DNA from: Lachnospiraceae bacterium
GTDB taxonomy: Bacteria > Bacillota > Clostridia > Lachnospirales > Lachnospiraceae
Assembly (NCBI GenBank): GCA_017964055.1
Contig: JAGCSS010000021.1
Location: 1-6,821, forward strand
Direction of reading: 5' to 3'
Length of the DNA: 6,821 nucleotides
The notes under the pieces were generated by a model. That model worked only from the letters and a program-made list of their open reading frames with translations, was not told the DNA's origin and ran no database searches. Shown in pieces: positions 5,677 through 6,821 of the stretch. The translations under genes were made by a program, and so were the position numbers. Positions within the stretch are counted from its first letter, which is position 1. Every line of letters starts with the position of its first letter.

Positions 5677-6821
5677 TCATTTCTCCTCGTCGAAAAAGTA
5701 ACCGAAGTTAAACCGTACTTCCTTCCGCTCGATGTCGCGGTTTGTGTAACAGCAGGTGTCGTAACCGATGAGTCTGTACCCCTGCGCACGGTAGAACGCG
5801 ATCGCTACTGTGTTGCAGGACTGCGTCTCCAGCATTATGACGCGGCGTCCCTGCTCTCTGGCCTTCTGTTTCGCCAGATCCATGAGCCGCTTTCCGACGT
5901 GCTGTCTGCGAAGTTCCTGCGACACCCACATGTTCGTCACGATCATGCGGTTGCTCCACGACTCAGAGCAGATCTCGATGCAGGCCAGCAGCTTCTTTTC
6001 ACCATTGACCTCCTGAACCACGCCGTAAGCCTCGGCGCCCATCGACACCCAGTGATCCTCGTAGAGCCCGTCCGGAAAACCATATTCTTCCTCGGAGTGC
6101 GTCACGGGCGTCTCGAACTTTTTCTTCCGCATCACGGTCGTGAAGCAGTCGTCCTCTTCGGTTGCCTCCACGTCATAGTACCACTCGGTCGTATAGTCGA
6201 TGATCGGCAGCCGCGTGCCCGTCCACTCTTCCTTCGGAAGATATTCGATGCGGATGTCATTGTACACATCGGAATGTGCGCCGGCAGGCTGTACGGTCTC
6301 GACCTTCTTCGATAGGAACAGAAGCAGATCGTCGTCGTTCACGCAGGGAGCATACTCGTCTAGTTGCTTTCCCTGGTACCACACACCTGTGCCATCCGGG
6401 ACGTAGCCACGCTTCGCGTAAATGCGCTGCGCCGGGCCGTAGCCCGAATGCACGCCGACCGCCAGAAACACGTGGTCCGCATATTTCGCCGCCTCAGCTT
6501 CCGCAACATCCAGAAGTTTGTTACCGATGCCGACGTTGTGGGTGTTGAAGAACACACAGAGATCCACGATCTCCGGCCAGCCTTTTGCGGCAAATGGTCC
6601 CTCCGTCGGATGGATGACCAGGGTGCAGATCCCGGCGACCTCTCCCTGATACTCGGGGATGAACACCAGGCGCTCGCCCGCCTCCTGCTCCTTCAAATAG
6701 TTTTCATACGTCTCCGGCTGCGGATGCCATCCGTACGAAGCGTACGTATCAAACAGAACCTTACTGTCCGACTCGTTCATGCTGCGGATCTTCAAGGTCC
6801 CGTCATCATAATATGTTTTCA
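5677..6821 (-). CDS. Tandem GNAT N-acetyltransferase, 5' end beyond the window
   Basis: Two GNAT folds, which transfer acetyl groups from acetyl-CoA, lie in one cytosolic polypeptide. Numbering is from a TTG at 6795. Domain 1 (about 1-165) has PEIVDL (74-79), the pyrophosphate-binding loop HNVGIGNKLLD (86-96), GVHSGYGPAQRIYAKRGY (114-131) and GVWY (137-140), closely recalling a single-domain family common in Clostridia. Domain 2 (about 178-369) has LRRQHVGKRLMD (295-306), MLETQSCNTVAIAFYRAQGY (321-340) and YDTCCYTN (345-352), resembling streptothricin acetyltransferase (SatA). In domain 2 the first glycine of the RxxGxG motif is His299. The frame stays open upstream of the TTG through the codons for KTYYDDGT, and the next codon ends in TG at the window edge. 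A start at base 6822 is therefore likely. The TTG lacks a good Shine-Dalgarno. The substrate is unknown; antibiotic resistance should not be assumed. Confidence 0.9.
   Translation of the reverse strand, partial: KTYYDDGTLKIRSMNESDSKVLFDTYASYGWHPQPETYENYLKEQEAGERLVFIPEYQGEVAGICTLVIHPTEGPFAAKGWPEIVDLCVFFNTHNVGIGNKLLDVAEAEAAKYADHVFLAVGVHSGYGPAQRIYAKRGYVPDGTGVWYQGKQLDEYAPCVNDDDLLLFLSKKVETVQPAGAHSDVYNDIRIEYLPKEEWTGTRLPIIDYTTEWYYDVEATEEDDCFTTVMRKKKFETPVTHSEEEYGFPDGLYEDHWVSMGAEAYGVVQEVNGEKKLLACIEICSESWSNRMIVTNMWVSQELRRQHVGKRLMDLAKQKAREQGRRVIMLETQSCNTVAIAFYRAQGYRLIGYDTCCYTNRDIERKEVRFNFGYFFDEEK
5683..5688 (-). promoter_or_regulatory. Ribosome binding site of the DUF3006-like gene, inside the GNAT coding end
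   Basis: GAGGAG on the minus strand encodes part of the last residues of the GNAT protein and lies 7 bases before the ATG at 5675. Its position supports coupled translation of the pair and settles the short start. Confidence 0.75.

Noticed and set aside
5676..5789. N-terminal extension of the DUF3006-like gene to an ATG at 5789
   Set aside because: The extra 38 residues overlap the GNAT coding sequence in another frame, show no DUF3006 similarity, and the internal ATG has its own GAGGAG.
5677..6821. Calling the GNAT gene a streptothricin resistance gene
   Set aside because: Only the second domain resembles SatA, one glycine of its cofactor loop is replaced, and chromosomal GNATs of this look often have unknown substrates.

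Overview
The window holds five protein-coding genes, all on the minus strand, so transcription runs from high to low coordinates. I see no RNA genes, insertion sequences, CRISPR arrays or phage genes. Purine-rich Shine-Dalgarno sites (AAGGAGG or close variants), hairpin-plus-T-run terminators, sigma-A type promoters and the family resemblances of the proteins suggest a Gram-positive bacterium of the Clostridia (Lachnospiraceae or a relative). This placement is an inference; the sequence alone does not name a genus.

In transcription order: (1) 6821-5677, a two-domain GNAT acetyltransferase whose 5' end runs off the window, probably by a single base; (2) 5675-5487, a 62-residue protein resembling DUF3006, apparently translationally coupled to the GNAT gene; (3) 5324-3825, a family 5 (peptide/nickel-type) ABC transporter substrate-binding lipoprotein with a strong promoter of its own that is overlapped by a large inverted repeat; (4) 3734-2385, an AI-2E family (PerM/YdbI/TqsA-type) membrane protein with an acidic C-terminal tail; (5) 2223-82, a 713-residue exported protein with two PPC-like beta domains, a Cys/His domain that looks like a papain/NlpC-type fold, and a duplicated helical C-terminus.

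The genes do not form one pathway. Terminators follow the lipoprotein, AI-2E and exported-protein genes, and promoters precede the lipoprotein and exported-protein genes. The layout is therefore a GNAT/DUF3006 pair, a lipoprotein unit, an AI-2E gene and a solitary exported-protein gene. The substrate-binding lipoprotein has no permease or ATPase gene beside it here. The AI-2E gene sits directly behind a terminator and has no convincing promoter.

The least ordinary parts are the exported protein (unusual domain order, possible catalytic Cys/His pair, lower GC than its neighbours) and the dyad on the lipoprotein promoter. I do not find a convincing multi-gene novel system. Gaps over 100 bases are 2224-2384 (promoter and terminator) and 5325-5486 (promoter, dyad and hairpins).
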